Below, in pieces: positions 10,604-19,758 of a DNA stretch of 64,000 nt. Within the stretch, counting starts at the first letter, position 1; every line of letters begins with the position of its first letter. A program made the translations under genes and the position numbers. Origin of the DNA: Flavobacteriaceae bacterium PRS1 (GTDB taxonomy: Bacteria > Bacteroidota > Bacteroidia > Flavobacteriales > Flavobacteriaceae); the NCBI GenBank assembly GCA_003709165.1, contig RDRZ01000006.1:1-64000 (forward strand), in the 5' to 3' direction. The notes below the pieces were generated by a model. The model made no database searches. It was not told the origin of the DNA and saw nothing but the letters and a program-made list of their open reading frames with translations.

Positions 10604-10730
10604 GGTAAAAAAGTTTTATGTATTTTGAATTATTCTTAATGTATTTTATCTTTTATATCTAAAAATACATTATTATTATAATATAACCTTTATAGTTGGT
10701 AATTTCTCATTTATTTAACAATTATACCCA

Positions 10731-10761
10731 TTGTAAAAATCATAAAATTTAAGTAAATTTG
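10731..10761 (+). promoter_or_regulatory. Promoter of the fused E1 gene
   Basis: TTG at 10731-10733 and TAAATTTG at 10754-10761 are spaced by 20 bp, a good match to the Bacteroidota -33/-7 promoter. The E1 ATG follows at 10791, giving a leader of roughly 20 nt. Confidence 0.6.
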
Positions 10762-10790
10762 TAGCATACATAAACCTGTTTAATTATTAA

Positions 10791-13202
10791 ATGCAGATAG
10801 ATCCTGAAATAACTTCAAATATTTCCTATAACGATTTTAAACAAGAAATCATTGACGATTATACGTTAGCTGTAACAAGCAGAGCATGTAGTATATTAGG
10901 AAGACGTGAAGTTCTTACAGGAAAAGCAAAATTCGGAATTTTTGGAGATGGTAAAGAAGTGCCACAACTCGCCTTAGCAAAAGCCTTCAAAAATGGAGAT
11001 TTTAGATCAGGCTATTACAGAGACCAGACCTTTATGATGGCAATTGGAGAACTCACTGTTTTACAATTTTTTGCAGGATTATATGCACATACCGAAATTG
11101 AAGCTGACCCAATGAGCGCAGGCAGACAAATGGGAGGACATTTCGGTACTCATAGTTTAGACGATGATTACAATTGGAAAGATCTTACCAAACAAAAAAA
11201 TTCTAGTGCAGATGTATCACCTACAGCTTCGCAAATGCCAAGATTATTAGGATTAGCTCTGGCTTCAAAAATTTATAGAAATGTAAAGGGAATTGATACT
11301 ACAAACTTTTCAGAAAACGGTAACGAAGTAGCTTGGGGAACAATTGGTAATGCAAGTACAAGTGAAGGTATATTTTTTGAAACCATTAATGCAGCCGGTG
11401 TTTTACAAGTACCAATGGTAATGAGTGTTTGGGATGATGAATACGGAATTTCTGTTCATGCAAAACACCAAACTACCAAAGAAAATATTTCGGAGATATT
11501 AAAAGGATTTCAGCGTGATGAAAACACTAACGGGTACGAAATTTTTAAGGTAAAAGGCTGGGATTATCCGTCGTTAATAGATACCTACCAAAGAGCTGGA
11601 CAAATTGCTCGCAATAAACATATTCCTGTTTTAATTCATGTTACTGAATTAACACAACCCCAAGGACACTCGACTTCGGGTTCTCAAGAACGCTATAAAA
11701 GTTCAGAGCGTTTAGAATGGGAAAAAGAATTTGATTGTATTGTAAAGATGAGACAATGGATGATAGAAAACGATTTTGCCACAGAAGAAGAATTAGATAA
11801 TCTTGATAAAAAACTCAAAAAAGAGGTTAGAGAAAAAAGAAAAATTGCCTGGAGTAATTTTCTGGCACCTATGCTTAAAGATCGTAATGAACTTATTCCT
11901 TTATTGCAAAATGTAGCCGAGAAAACAGCTAACAAAGCCTTTGTCGTAAAAATTATCAGCGATTTAAATACTACTGAAGAGCCTATACGAAAAGACATTT
12001 TAACTGCTGCCCGCAAAACCTTACGATATATAATTTTTGATAATTGTGTCGAAAAAGAACAATTACAAAAATGGATAAATTGGTATATCGAAACTAATCA
12101 ACCAAAATATAGTTCGCATCTTTACAGCGAATCAAAACAAAATGGCTTAACTATAAAAGAAGTTAAACCAACCTACGACGAGAATGCCAAAAATGTTGAC
12201 GGTCGAATTATTATCAGAGATAATTTTGATGCGCTTTTTAATAAATACCCTGAAGCGTTAATATTTGGAGAAGACTCTGGGGCAATTGGTGATGTTAATC
12301 AAGGATTAGAAGGTTTACAAGAAAAATATGGCGAATTACGAGTTTCAGATGTTGGAATTCGCGAAGCTACAATTCTTGGACAAGGTATTGGTATGGCGAT
12401 GCGGGGACTGCGTCCTATTGCCGAAATTCAGTATCTGGATTATATAATGTATGCGCTTCAAATTATTAGTGACGATTTGGCAACGCTTCATTACAGAACA
12501 AAAGGAAAGCAAAAAGCACCTATGATTATTAGAACTCGTGGTCACAGACTGGAAGGCATCTGGCATTCGGGTTCACAATTAGGAGGTATTATTAATCTGG
12601 TTAGAGGCATATACGTATTAGTACCACGAAATATGACCAAAGCTGCGGGATTCTATAATACCATTATGGAAAGTGACCAACCTGCTTTAATTATCGAATG
12701 CTTAAATGGCTACCGTTTAAAAGAGAAAATGCCAAATAATCTTGGAGAACTTAAAACACCTGTTGGAGTTGTGGAAACAGTAAAAGAAGGTAGCGATATT
12801 ACTTTAGTATCATATGGCTCTACGTTAAAAATGGTGTTACAAACAGCAAAGGAATTATTAGAAGTTGGTATTAATGCCGAAGTTATAGATGTACAATCTT
12901 TATTACCTTTCGATGTAAATCATGATATTGCCAAAAGTGTAGCGAAAACAAACCGTTTACTTATTATTGACGAAGATGTTCCCGGCGGAGCTTCATCATA
13001 TATTTTAAATGAAGTTTTAAATATTCAAAATGCATATCAGTATTTAGACAGCCAACCACAAACACTTACATCAAAACCTCATCGTCCGGCTTACGGAACA
13101 GATGGTGATTATTTCTCGAAACCTTCAAACGAAGATATTTTTGAAACTGTTTATAATGTGATGCATGAAGCAAACCCTGAAGATTATCCCAAATTAAGGT
13201 AA
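10791..13202 (+). CDS. Fused alpha/beta 2-oxoacid dehydrogenase E1 (branched-chain or pyruvate type)
   Basis: An 803-residue thiamine-diphosphate enzyme that decarboxylates a 2-oxoacid and passes the acyl group to the lipoyl E2 subunit. The N-terminal part is the E1 alpha domain, with the ThDP region around IGNASTSEG and WDDEYGIS (residues 186-225). From about residue 455 the E1 beta domain follows, with FGEDSG, REATILGQGIG, HSGSQLGG near 590 and the C-terminal PAYGTDGD segment. Fusion of alpha and beta in one chain is common in Bacteroidota, where the substrate is usually given as branched-chain 2-oxoacids. No E2 or E3 gene is adjacent, so substrate choice cannot be read from context. Confidence 0.88.
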   Translation: MQIDPEITSNISYNDFKQEIIDDYTLAVTSRACSILGRREVLTGKAKFGIFGDGKEVPQLALAKAFKNGDFRSGYYRDQTFMMAIGELTVLQFFAGLYAHTEIEADPMSAGRQMGGHFGTHSLDDDYNWKDLTKQKNSSADVSPTASQMPRLLGLALASKIYRNVKGIDTTNFSENGNEVAWGTIGNASTSEGIFFETINAAGVLQVPMVMSVWDDEYGISVHAKHQTTKENISEILKGFQRDENTNGYEIFKVKGWDYPSLIDTYQRAGQIARNKHIPVLIHVTELTQPQGHSTSGSQERYKSSERLEWEKEFDCIVKMRQWMIENDFATEEELDNLDKKLKKEVREKRKIAWSNFLAPMLKDRNELIPLLQNVAEKTANKAFVVKIISDLNTTEEPIRKDILTAARKTLRYIIFDNCVEKEQLQKWINWYIETNQPKYSSHLYSESKQNGLTIKEVKPTYDENAKNVDGRIIIRDNFDALFNKYPEALIFGEDSGAIGDVNQGLEGLQEKYGELRVSDVGIREATILGQGIGMAMRGLRPIAEIQYLDYIMYALQIISDDLATLHYRTKGKQKAPMIIRTRGHRLEGIWHSGSQLGGIINLVRGIYVLVPRNMTKAAGFYNTIMESDQPALIIECLNGYRLKEKMPNNLGELKTPVGVVETVKEGSDITLVSYGSTLKMVLQTAKELLEVGINAEVIDVQSLLPFDVNHDIAKSVAKTNRLLIIDEDVPGGASSYILNEVLNIQNAYQYLDSQPQTLTSKPHRPAYGTDGDYFSKPSNEDIFETVYNVMHEANPEDYPKLR

Positions 13203-13259
13203 CTTCATATATCATAAATTTTCATATCTTTCGTTAGTTCAAATTTAACTTGAAAGCTA

Positions 13260-13899
13260 ATGACAAAATTCTTTCGTTACTTTTTTATTGTTGTTAGTAG
13301 TGCTTTAGTACTCATTTTGTTATTGGCTTCAATTTACAGATTATTCCAATTGCATTTGGTAAGTATCCATCCTGATTTATTCTCACAAAATAGCATTGAG
13401 TTTTTTTTATATTAATCACCTTTTATTGGTATATATCCATATTATTCCTGGTTTAATATTTTTAATTTTAGGTGGCTACCAATTGATTCCATATTTCAGA
13501 AAAAAGAATTATAAAATTCATCGATTTATTGGCAAAATATTTTTAGTGTTGAGTGCTATTATATTTAGTACTGTTATCGTACTGGCACTATTTTACACTT
13601 TTGGAGATTGGATTGAAAGTATTGTAACTTTAATTTTCGGAATATTTCTTTTATTCTGTACTTATAAAGCATATACCACAGCAAGGAAAAAAAGATTTAT
13701 TGAGCATAGCAACTGGGTAACCCGAATATATTTTATTGCACTTTCTGTTTCTACATTACGTGGAATTATTGGACTATTCACTACTTTAGGAGATGACACT
13801 CTTCAGAGTTCATTTGGCAAATCTTTTTTAATTGCTTTTGTATTACACACTTTTTTGGTAGAACTTTGGATAAAATATTTGTCAAGAAAAAGTATATAA
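13260..13899 (+). pseudogene. DUF2306-type membrane protein interrupted by a +1 frameshift in a T8 run
   Basis: Two overlapping frames make one membrane protein. ATG 13260 encodes an N-terminal membrane helix and about 50 residues, then runs into TAA just after eight T residues at 13401-13408. The second frame, readable from TTG 13396 to 13899, continues with YINHLLLVYIH, GGYQLIPYFR and IHRFIGKI, the pattern I associate with DUF2306 heme-less membrane proteins, with four further helices. Removing one T joins the frames without loss. It could be a real lesion, a homopolymer sequencing error, or transcriptional slippage. It lies about 58 bp after the E1 gene. Its function is unknown. Confidence 0.65.
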
Positions 13900-13979
13900 A
13901 GTTTTATTCAATAATATTTTTCAAGTTTAATCAATAGAATTCCTCAAATCTAATTTTTTAGAAACCCAATAAATTAACT

Positions 13980-14010
13980 AAAAAGGAGGCAAAATTACTT
14001 CCTTTTTTCT
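13980..14010 (+). terminator. Intrinsic terminator before the methyltransferase gene
   Basis: AAAAAGGA (13980-13987) pairs with TCCTTTTT (14000-14007) across a 12-nt loop and is followed by a T-rich tract. It follows the DUF2306-like gene by about 80 bp. Confidence 0.5.
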
Positions 14011-14066
14011 TTATATAATACCCTCTTTAAAAGTTTTTGCTATCTTTAAAATCTAAAATTTAATGA

Positions 14067-15671
14067 ATGCTAACAAAGCAAGAAAAAGAACAATTAAGAG
14101 GCACTATTTTTAATCATCTCGATGGCATTGCCACCTCAACAACAGCGTATGCCTTACATAAAAAAGGAGTGCTTAACTATTTATTAGAACATAAAAAAAT
14201 AAGCTTAAATGAGTTAGCTGCCACATTCAATGCCAACGATGGGTATTTAAATGTAGCATTACGTGTTTTATGCTCACAGGGTTGGTTGGTACAACATTTA
14301 AATAATGCTAAAGATGCCATTAGTTATGAAGTTAATGAAAATAGCCAAACAGCTTTTGAATTAGTACCACTTTACGAAGATGTTATAAATCTTTTGAGTT
14401 ATGCGGTAAATTTTCCTGAAGAACGTATTGGTCCGGATGCCTTTCTTGTATTAGAACGCATCTTTAAAAAATATGAATCTCAATTTGGTTTAACTAATGT
14501 TGCTGAAGACACTATTGAATACCAAATATTAAAGCATATTGAAGGTGTTATAGTTGCTCCAATTATTGTGATGTTGGGCGTTAGCGGTTTGTTTCATAAA
14601 TATTTTATGGAAGCTTCGTTTAGAGCTCAGGAATTTCATAAAGACCCTGAAAGCTTTAAAAAAATACTTGACTTTTTTGCAAATTTGGGATGGTTTAATA
14701 AAAAGAAAGATACGTATCAATTTACAGACAGAGGCTTATTTTTTGCAAAACGTGCAAGCGCTTATGGTGTAACCGTATCTTATTTGCCAACTTTTTTAGA
14801 ATTAGACGAGCTCATTTTTGGTAATCCGTTAATACTTAAAACCAATTCGTCCGATGAAACCGAAAAGCACGTCCACAGAGAAATGAATGTTTGGGGAAGT
14901 GGAGGTGCACATTCTACCTATTTTAAAGTGATTGATGAAATAATTATAAATCTGTTTAACAAACCCATAGACGAACAACCCAAAGGTATTTTAGATATGG
15001 GTTGTGGCAATGGCGCATTTATTCAGCATATTTTTGATGTTATCGAATACCAAACACTACGTGGTAAACTTCTTGAAGAATACCCATTATTATTGGTTGG
15101 AGCCGATTTTAATCAAACTGCATTGAGAGTCACTCGTTCTAATTTAATTAAAGCAGATATTTGGGCTAAAATTATTTGGGGAGATATTGGCAGACCAGAT
15201 ATTTTAGCAAAAGACTTAAAGGAAGATTATAATATAGATTTAAAGGATTTACTTAATGTTCGTACCTTTTTAGACCATAACCGTATTTGGGAAGCACCTA
15301 AAAATGCTACTAATCGCGTGAGTAATTCTTCTGGGGCTTATGCTTTTCAAGGGAAACGTATTAGCAATAATATTGTTGAAGATTCGTTGTTGGAACATTT
15401 TAAGAAATGGAAACCTTATGTGGAACAATTTGGATTGCTGATTATAGAATTACATACTATAAGCCCACAACTAACTGCTAATAATTTAAGCATAACAGCA
15501 GCTACAGCTTACGATGCAACTCATGGTTTTTCTGACCAATATATTTTAGAAGTCGATGTTTTTATTTCTATAGCAAAAGAAGCTGGTTTGTTTCCTAATA
15601 CCAATTATTTTACTAAATTCCCAAATAACGAATTAGCAACTGTGAGCGTAAATTTACTGAGAGGAACCTAA
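14067..15671 (+). CDS. Class I SAM-dependent methyltransferase, large two-domain form
   Basis: A 534-residue cytosolic protein. The N-terminal half is helical, with two winged-helix-like segments (about residues 30-75 and 195-235). The C-terminal half has the SAM-binding motif LDMGCGNGAF near residues 308-318 and VGADFNQTAL as motif II. The layout resembles the methyltransferase type found in some polyketide loading modules (AprA MT-like), but here it stands alone. The substrate cannot be deduced. ATG 14067 is preferred over the ATG four bases earlier, which opens a different frame. It is followed after 20 bp by a DoxX gene. Confidence 0.75.
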   Translation: MLTKQEKEQLRGTIFNHLDGIATSTTAYALHKKGVLNYLLEHKKISLNELAATFNANDGYLNVALRVLCSQGWLVQHLNNAKDAISYEVNENSQTAFELVPLYEDVINLLSYAVNFPEERIGPDAFLVLERIFKKYESQFGLTNVAEDTIEYQILKHIEGVIVAPIIVMLGVSGLFHKYFMEASFRAQEFHKDPESFKKILDFFANLGWFNKKKDTYQFTDRGLFFAKRASAYGVTVSYLPTFLELDELIFGNPLILKTNSSDETEKHVHREMNVWGSGGAHSTYFKVIDEIIINLFNKPIDEQPKGILDMGCGNGAFIQHIFDVIEYQTLRGKLLEEYPLLLVGADFNQTALRVTRSNLIKADIWAKIIWGDIGRPDILAKDLKEDYNIDLKDLLNVRTFLDHNRIWEAPKNATNRVSNSSGAYAFQGKRISNNIVEDSLLEHFKKWKPYVEQFGLLIIELHTISPQLTANNLSITAATAYDATHGFSDQYILEVDVFISIAKEAGLFPNTNYFTKFPNNELATVSVNLLRGT

Positions 15672-15691
15672 ATAACTAAAATCAATATATA

Positions 15692-16066
15692 ATGAAAAAC
15701 AACTTACCAAATTTAGCATTAGCCATGTTAAGAATAGGTGCTTCTGCCATGTTATTAACACATGGCATTCCAAAAATTGAAACACTTTTTGCAGATACTG
15801 TTTCGTTTTCAGACCCTTTAGGTATTGGTGCAATTTTATCTTTAGTCTTGGTTTTAATAGCAGAAGTTATCGCTCCAATATTCATCATCATAGGTTACAG
15901 AACAAAAATCGCTGCATTGTTTCCAATCATTATGATGACAGTTGCACTTTTAATGGTTCATTTTAATGACCCTTTTGCCAAAAAAGAAAAAGCTGTATTC
16001 TTTTTATTAGCCTTTTTGGTTGTATTTCTAGCTGGTCCAGGGAAGTATTCCATAGATAGAAGATAA
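15692..16066 (+). CDS. DoxX family membrane protein
   Basis: A 124-residue integral membrane protein with four predicted helices and the DoxX-like opening ALAMLRIGASAMLLTHG, followed by a conserved Glu in the second helix (IAEVIAPIFIIIG). DoxX-family proteins are associated with quinone or redox metabolism, but the role of most members is unproven. It sits 20 bp after the methyltransferase gene and is followed after one base by the next gene, so the three probably form an operon. Confidence 0.85.
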   Translation: MKNNLPNLALAMLRIGASAMLLTHGIPKIETLFADTVSFSDPLGIGAILSLVLVLIAEVIAPIFIIIGYRTKIAALFPIIMMTVALLMVHFNDPFAKKEKAVFFLLAFLVVFLAGPGKYSIDRR

Positions 16067-16067
16067 A

Positions 16068-16544
16068 ATGAAAGCTGTTTCTCTAAAAGAAATAAAACAG
16101 GAGTTAAACCATCTTACACACAACCAAGTACAAGAACTCTGCTTGCGTTTATTACGTTTTAAAAAGGAAAACAAAGAACTCCTCACCTATTTGTTGTTTG
16201 AATCTACAGATGAAAGTAATTATATAGAAAGTGTAAAACATTATATAGATAAACAATTTGAAACAATTAATACAAAAAGCTATTTCTATATCCGAAAAAG
16301 TGTACGTAAGATTTTAACCAATACCAAAAAGTATATTCGTTACTCACAACATAAAGAAACCGAAGTAGAATTACTCCTCTATTTTTGTGCAAAACTTAAA
16401 AATTTTAAACCTTCAATTAAAAAAAGCCCAAGACTACAAAACACATACAATCGCCAAATAGAATTGATTAAAAAAGTAATAGAAACTCTTCATGAAGATT
16501 TACAGTATGATTATAATTTGTCTTTAGAAGAATTAGAAGCTTGA
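16068..16544 (+). CDS. Conserved flavobacterial hypothetical protein
   Basis: A 158-residue, strongly charged, helical cytosolic protein without signal or membrane segment. The opening (SLKEIKQELNHLTHNQVQEL) resembles proteins annotated DUF6155-like in Bacteroidota, but this is only a recollection of pattern. It starts one base after the DoxX stop and is therefore likely translated with it. It ends just before the cassette-like island. Its function is unknown. Confidence 0.7.
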   Translation: MKAVSLKEIKQELNHLTHNQVQELCLRLLRFKKENKELLTYLLFESTDESNYIESVKHYIDKQFETINTKSYFYIRKSVRKILTNTKKYIRYSQHKETEVELLLYFCAKLKNFKPSIKKSPRLQNTYNRQIELIKKVIETLHEDLQYDYNLSLEELEA

Positions 16545-16559
16545 TTTATTAGTACTAAT

Positions 16560-16720
16560 TTTTGGAGTTGCGCTTATCGGTTTGTGTATGGTTTCGTTGC
16601 GTGTTTAAGCAACTAAATTAATAAAAAAGAAACTAACTTGGCGGAAAATCCGCAGGATTTTCCAAGTACAAAACTAACTAAGCAATGAATTATACACATT
16701 GTTGCCAGTAGTGCTTATGT
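16560..16720. repeat. Cassette-border-like structured repeat (attC-like candidate)
   Basis: The region 3' of the minus-strand MORN gene holds an imperfect hairpin at about 16635-16666: ACTTGG and GGATTTTCC arms pair, with three unpaired bases on one side. The direct repeat AAACTAAC flanks it on both sides. Further out lie TTATCG- and TGTGTATAA-type segments that I recall as recurrent between accessory genes in Flavobacteriaceae. The asymmetry of the stem recalls integron attC sites. No integrase is present in the window, so this is inference. Confidence 0.4.
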
Positions 16721-16740
16721 TTTAGAAATCGTTTTCCGTT

Positions 16741-17339
16741 TCATAATACATTTTTCCGTTTAGTGGAATCATAGTAGTTATTGTGTAAGAGTGAGAAAAA
16801 GAAAATTTGTAATTCATATATTTTATTTGCTGTAACTCTGTCCCAATATTCTAATGTAATATTCTCTATAATTCCGAAAATCATTTTGTCTCCACCTTCA
16901 CATCTTGTATCAACAGAATGTTCTTTAGGAACAAAATCAAGTACAAAGTCCAATTCTCCATTTTTCTTAAAGTATTTCCATTTTCCAATTCTGTAATAAT
17001 AGAACGCTCGGAAAGCACCTCCCATACCACAGTCAATAAACGAACTTATTTTATAATTTCCTTCTGCTGATAAATTTCCGTCCGAATCATATTCTTTCCA
17101 CAAATCAAACTTTAAAACACTAACTTCATTATTCTCAACTGCCATTTTTCCAATTCCGATAACAGTTCCTTTTTTGTTTTTGAGTTCAATTAAAGTATCC
17201 TTTTCAGGAATTCCATTTTCAAGTTCTCCATAAAGTTTGTCATATTCAATAAAAATACGATTCTGATGTAGTTTTTTAGTTCCACAACTAAAGGTAAAAA
17301 TAATTAATAAGAGGCTTATCGTTTTTTTTATTTTCTCAT
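16741..17339 (-). pseudogene. MORN/YwqK-type repeat lipoprotein with broken start
   Basis: The minus-strand frame runs open from about 17360 to TGA at 16741-16743. It encodes a lipoprotein-like leader (hydrophobic stretch ending FTFSCG, around 17285-17330) followed by YwqK/MORN_2-like repeats such as LWKEYDSDGNLSAEGNY and GKWKYFKKNGEL. No in-frame ATG, GTG or TTG precedes the leader. The expected ATG at 17337-17339 is one base out of frame and meets TAA after three codons; one extra A in the A4 run at 17331-17334 would restore it. An internal ATG at 17143-17145 gives a 134-residue protein without the signal. Its flanks suggest a mobile cassette. Confidence 0.55.
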
Positions 17340-17355
17340 TACTGGCAAGGTTAAA

Positions 17356-17382
17356 ATATAGTTCCGTTTTAATGAACTATAT
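17356..17382. terminator. Hairpin upstream of the MORN gene
   Basis: ATATAGTTC (17356-17364) and GAACTATAT (17374-17382) are perfect 9-bp inverted repeats around a 9-nt loop. It lies upstream of the minus-strand MORN gene, so it may be an operator or cassette boundary rather than a terminator. Confidence 0.35.
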
Positions 17383-17539
17383 TGATCGATAAGCGAAGGT
17401 AGTTTTTTACAATTAAAAAGTCAATGGTATAAATAGCTTAATGAAAAATAGTTGTCCACAATTTATTGTCATTTCTCACTTTAAGCAGAATCTATTATTA
17501 ATTTTGAAGATTCCTACCTTTGCAGAAATGATAAACTAT

Positions 17540-18544
17540 TTAACTCATAATCCTAACCAACAACTCCTTTAACAAATCGCCTTGTGGAACTGCGTTTGCA
17601 CCTACACCTTTACTTTTTACATCAAACTCACGTAAAGTAGAAATAACCTGACTCACTTTTTTCATTGGGTAATTACGTGCTGCACTTATATATTCATTTA
17701 CAAAATAAGGATTAATTCGTAATGCAGAAGCCACACTTCGAGACGATTTATCGTTCAATCCATGATAATATAACAACTGTGAAAAGAAATTAAACAATAA
17801 CGAAACCGTAACTACCATTGGGTTACTTCTTGGGTTATCGCCAAAATATTTTGCGATTTGTTGTGCTTTAAGCACATCTTTATTTCCCACAGCTTTTCGT
17901 AACTCGAAATTGTTATAGTCTTTATTTATACCAATATTTTCTTCTATAAGTTCGGGTGTAATCTGGCTTCCCTTGGGTAAAATAATCTGCAATTTTTCTA
18001 ATTCGTTATTTATATTACTTAAATCGGTTCCTAAAAACTCAACCAACATTTGTGCAGCTTTTGGCGTTATAGAATAGTCTTTTGGTGACAAAACTCGACG
18101 AATCCACTCGCCAACCTGATTTTCGTAAAGTTTCTTACTTTCGTAAACAACACCAATCTTCTTTATAGTTTTATAAAGTGCTTTTCGCTTATCAATTTTT
18201 TTGTACTTGTAATTAACAACCAAAACTGTTGTTAGCTGTGGATTAGAAGCATAGTCAACTAACTTTTCAATAGTTCTCGATAAATCTTGAGCTTCTTTAA
18301 TAATAAGGACTTGGCGTTCTGCCATCATAGGATAACGCTTGGCATTAGCAACAATATCTTCTATGGTAACATCTCGACCATACAAAACCATTTGATTAAA
18401 GCCCTTTTCTTCTTCCGAAAGGATATTTTGTTCTATAAAGTCTGAGATCTTATCTATATAATAAGGTTCTTCTCCCATTAAAAAGTAAATGGGCTTTATA
18501 ATACCATTCTTAATATCTGTTACAAGTTGTTTAACTTCGTCCAA
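17540..18544 (-). CDS. holA: DNA polymerase III subunit delta
   Basis: A 334-residue clamp-loader subunit that opens the beta sliding clamp. It shows the family pattern: YFLMGEEPYYIDKI at residues 20-33, the AKRYPMMAERQVLIIKEAQ segment near 65, and a C-terminal helical collar domain. There is no Walker A, as expected for delta. Length is typical. It is divergent from the HSDR_N gene with about 120 bp between starts; that gap contains a perfect 18-bp palindrome. Confidence 0.93.
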   Translation of the reverse strand: MDEVKQLVTDIKNGIIKPIYFLMGEEPYYIDKISDFIEQNILSEEEKGFNQMVLYGRDVTIEDIVANAKRYPMMAERQVLIIKEAQDLSRTIEKLVDYASNPQLTTVLVVNYKYKKIDKRKALYKTIKKIGVVYESKKLYENQVGEWIRRVLSPKDYSITPKAAQMLVEFLGTDLSNINNELEKLQIILPKGSQITPELIEENIGINKDYNNFELRKAVGNKDVLKAQQIAKYFGDNPRSNPMVVTVSLLFNFFSQLLYYHGLNDKSSRSVASALRINPYFVNEYISAARNYPMKKVSQVISTLREFDVKSKGVGANAVPQGDLLKELLVRIMS

Positions 18545-18568
18545 AATAAATAAAATTTCAATTTACAA

Positions 18569-18586
18569 TTCCGATAGCTATCGGAA
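18569..18586. repeat. Dispersed palindrome, copy 1
   Basis: A perfect 18-bp palindrome centred on CCGATAGCTATCGG, placed between two divergent starts. Related copies occur at 24034, 29671 and 51809-51860. Confidence 0.8.
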
Positions 18587-18665
18587 CCAAATTCCAAAAT
18601 TTAACTCGCTTAGAATTTGTTATTTGAGATTTGAAAATTAACTTTGACAAATTTAAAGTTTGTTA

Positions 18666-19115
18666 ATGCAAGAACTAAATTTTCCAAAGTTTTCGTTCCG
18701 ATTCAAAAATAGCGAAAATAAAATTTCTATTTTCGATGAAATTCGTAAAAAATTTGTGATACTTCAACCCGAAGAATGGGTGCGTCAACATTGTGTACAA
18801 TATTTAATTCAAAATAAAAAATATCCGAAATCATTAATTAACGTTGAAAAAGAGTTAAAAGTAAACGATTTACGAAAACGTTATGATATTGTTGTTTATA
18901 ATAATAACGGAAGTATTTATTTAATTATAGAATGCAAATCGCCAAAAAATATAATAAATCAAAACACTTTTGACCAGATTGCGCGTTATAATTTAACGCT
19001 TAATGCTGACTATTTAATGGTAACAAACGGATTAAATCATTATTATTGTAAAATGGATTTTGAAGCAAAACGTTATGAGTTTTTAAAAGATATTCCGGAA
19101 TACAATTTTAAATAA
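18666..19115 (+). CDS. HSDR_N-type (type I restriction R N-terminal-like) nuclease-fold protein
   Basis: A 149-residue protein with the fold of the HsdR N-terminal domain. The PD-(D/E)xK signature is visible as Asp74 (RYDIVVY) and Glu89-x-Lys91 (IIECKSP). Its size means it consists of this domain alone, without helicase or methylase partners nearby, so a classical restriction system is unlikely. I chose ATG 18666 over the TTG two codons upstream. In other flavobacteria I recall this gene divergent from holA, as here. The biological role is unknown; a DNA-end or repair nuclease is possible. Confidence 0.8.
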   Translation: MQELNFPKFSFRFKNSENKISIFDEIRKKFVILQPEEWVRQHCVQYLIQNKKYPKSLINVEKELKVNDLRKRYDIVVYNNNGSIYLIIECKSPKNIINQNTFDQIARYNLTLNADYLMVTNGLNHYYCKMDFEAKRYEFLKDIPEYNFK

Positions 19116-19124
19116 AAGCTAAAA

Positions 19125-19751
19125 ATGAACACAAATAAAATATTTTGGTTAGGTATACTTGGTGCTGTGTTTTTAATCATAACAACTATATTAAGTGGCT
19201 TATTGTTCCCAAATTATAACCATGTTGAACAGTTTATAAGCGAAAGTTATGCAATAGGTACACAAAATGGAATCTATTTAAGAGTTTTTGGTTTTATTCC
19301 AAGTGGTATTTTTATAACTTTATTCGCTTTTTTTGCAATAAGAATCTTGCCTAAGTCCAAATTAACAACAATTGGGCTTTTAGGATTTGGAATATTCTAT
19401 GGTATTGGCACAATAATGGTCAGTATATTTCCTTGTGATGCAGGCTGCAATAAAGAATTTATAGACACTAGCTTATCACAACATATTCATAATTTATTTG
19501 GTGCTTTTATTTATTTAATCACACCTGTTTGTTTAATTTTAATAGGTGTTAAAGCCAAAGATTGGATTAATGGCAAAACCATTTCCACTATATCAATTTT
19601 ATGCGGAAGCATTGCAGTACTATTTGTTATGATATTTATGAGTAGTTTAGAAGGTAATTATATTGGATTATACCAAAGAATTATAGAAGCTTCTATTTTA
19701 TTTTGGATGGTAAATCTTGCCTTTTACATTAAAAACTATAAACATCAATAA
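19125..19751 (+). CDS. DUF998 family membrane protein
   Basis: A 208-residue integral membrane protein with six hydrophobic helices. The first (residues 7-28) and the FPCDAGCN loop near residue 104 match DUF998 proteins, whose function is not established. It begins 9 bp after the HSDR_N gene and ends 7 bp before the glycosyltransferase, indicating a small operon of otherwise unrelated functions. Confidence 0.82.
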   Translation: MNTNKIFWLGILGAVFLIITTILSGLLFPNYNHVEQFISESYAIGTQNGIYLRVFGFIPSGIFITLFAFFAIRILPKSKLTTIGLLGFGIFYGIGTIMVSIFPCDAGCNKEFIDTSLSQHIHNLFGAFIYLITPVCLILIGVKAKDWINGKTISTISILCGSIAVLFVMIFMSSLEGNYIGLYQRIIEASILFWMVNLAFYIKNYKHQ

Positions 19752-19758
19752 CATCAAT

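Noticed and set aside
18666-19115. Restriction-modification or defence system
   Set aside because: Only the HSDR_N-like nuclease domain is present, with no methylase, specificity subunit or helicase motor near it; placement beside holA looks like ordinary chromosomal context.
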